From Pseudomonadota bacterium (lineage in GTDB: Bacteria; Myxococcota; Myxococcia; Myxococcales; Vulgatibacteraceae), in contig JAEZJH010000368.1 of the NCBI GenBank assembly GCA_023436385.1, positions 1-6,634 of the forward strand: a DNA stretch of 6,634 nucleotides. Direction: 5' to 3'. The position numbers and the translations under genes are program-made. Below are positions 6,472-6,634 of the stretch, one piece after another (the first letter of the stretch is position 1; each line of letters starts with the position of its first letter). Under the pieces are notes generated by a model. The model was not told where the DNA came from. It saw nothing but the letters and a program-made list of their open reading frames with translations, and did no database searches.

Positions 6472-6634
6472 GCGGTCTCCCGGAGGTGTCGGCCGCGGAT
6501 GGTGCCACATCGGGCGCCCGGTCGTCACCCGGGCGGATCGGCCCTTCGAGCGCCGACCCACGCCGGGCGGGAACCGATCGAAACCGTGGCGGAGCGGGGA
6601 GCCAGCGGGGTAGGCTGCGCATACACGGGAGACC
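6472..6634 (-). promoter_or_regulatory. Leader and presumed promoter region of the transporter gene
   Basis: The 163 bases from the transporter start to the right edge show no protein-coding gene that I trust. They hold the ribosome binding site GGGAG (6477-6481), a hairpin with a 7-base stem (6515-6521 with 6529-6535, 7-base loop), and a direct repeat GAACCG/AAACCG at 6571-6586 with a 10-base period. No convincing -35/-10 boxes are visible. A promoter is expected here because no upstream minus-strand gene is seen within the window, but the region continues past the edge. Confidence 0.35.
6515..6535 (-). other. Inverted repeat in the transporter leader
   Basis: CGCCCGG (6515-6521) and CCGGGCG (6529-6535) form a perfect 7-base stem around TCGTCAC. 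The structure ends 43 bases upstream of the chosen ATG, so it leaves the ribosome binding site free. It could be a leader structure or a dyad operator; GC-rich stems of this size also occur by chance. Confidence 0.3.

Noticed and set aside
6493..6507. A possible sigma-54 promoter (TGGCACC element) in the transporter leader
   Set aside because: At the required spacing the -12 element reads GG rather than GC and there is no TTGC, so only half of the consensus is met.
6472..6561. A 30-residue N-terminal extension of the transporter
   Set aside because: The extra residues are Arg/Pro-rich, unlike the family, whereas ATG 6469-6471 has a well-placed GGGAG and gives a normal start.
4640..6622. A 660-codon minus-strand open frame overlapping the transporter
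   Set aside because: It is an out-of-frame reading of the transporter and of the start of the HdeD-like gene, rich in Arg/Pro/Gly with no membrane helices or motifs.

Overview
This is a compact, very GC-rich bacterial window with G/C-ending codons throughout. It carries four complete genes, all read from the minus strand, plus the 3' end of a fifth gene on the plus strand at the left edge. GC content, Ala/Pro/Arg-rich linkers, GTG start use and gene types fit a respiratory, denitrification-capable bacterium. Myxococcota or another high-GC proteobacterial-type lineage is my best guess from style alone; no taxonomic marker is present. I see no tRNA, rRNA, CRISPR array, transposase, integrase or attachment site, and no gene-free stretch longer than about 165 bases.

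In the direction of minus-strand transcription (right to left) the order is: a 163-base leader (6472-6634); a POT/PTR2-like major facilitator transporter (6471-5035); a 127-base gap with two GC-rich hairpins; a six-helix HdeD/DUF308-type membrane protein (4907-4341); 27 bases; a membrane-bound MASE1 sensor histidine kinase (4313-2562); a 120-base gap with a duplicated palindrome; and a single-subunit quinol-dependent nitric oxide reductase (2441-132). The plus-strand His-rich C-terminal fragment (3-125) converges on the reductase gene, with only 6 bases between the two stop codons.

The nitric oxide reductase is the firmest call: every haem and FeB ligand of the family can be placed at the expected spacing, and no c-haem motif is present. 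It would take electrons from membrane quinol and reduce NO to N2O, either to detoxify NO or as a step of denitrification. The HdeD-like gene and the kinase are closely spaced and in the same frame, separated by one TGA, so they are probably co-transcribed and perhaps translationally coupled. The kinase has no response regulator in the window; a link to NO or respiratory control is only inferred from its position. The transporter is POT-like overall but has lost charged residues that POT members use for proton coupling, which is the most unusual protein-level observation here. Otherwise the window looks like ordinary chromosomal gene content, and I see no convincing evidence of a new multi-gene system.
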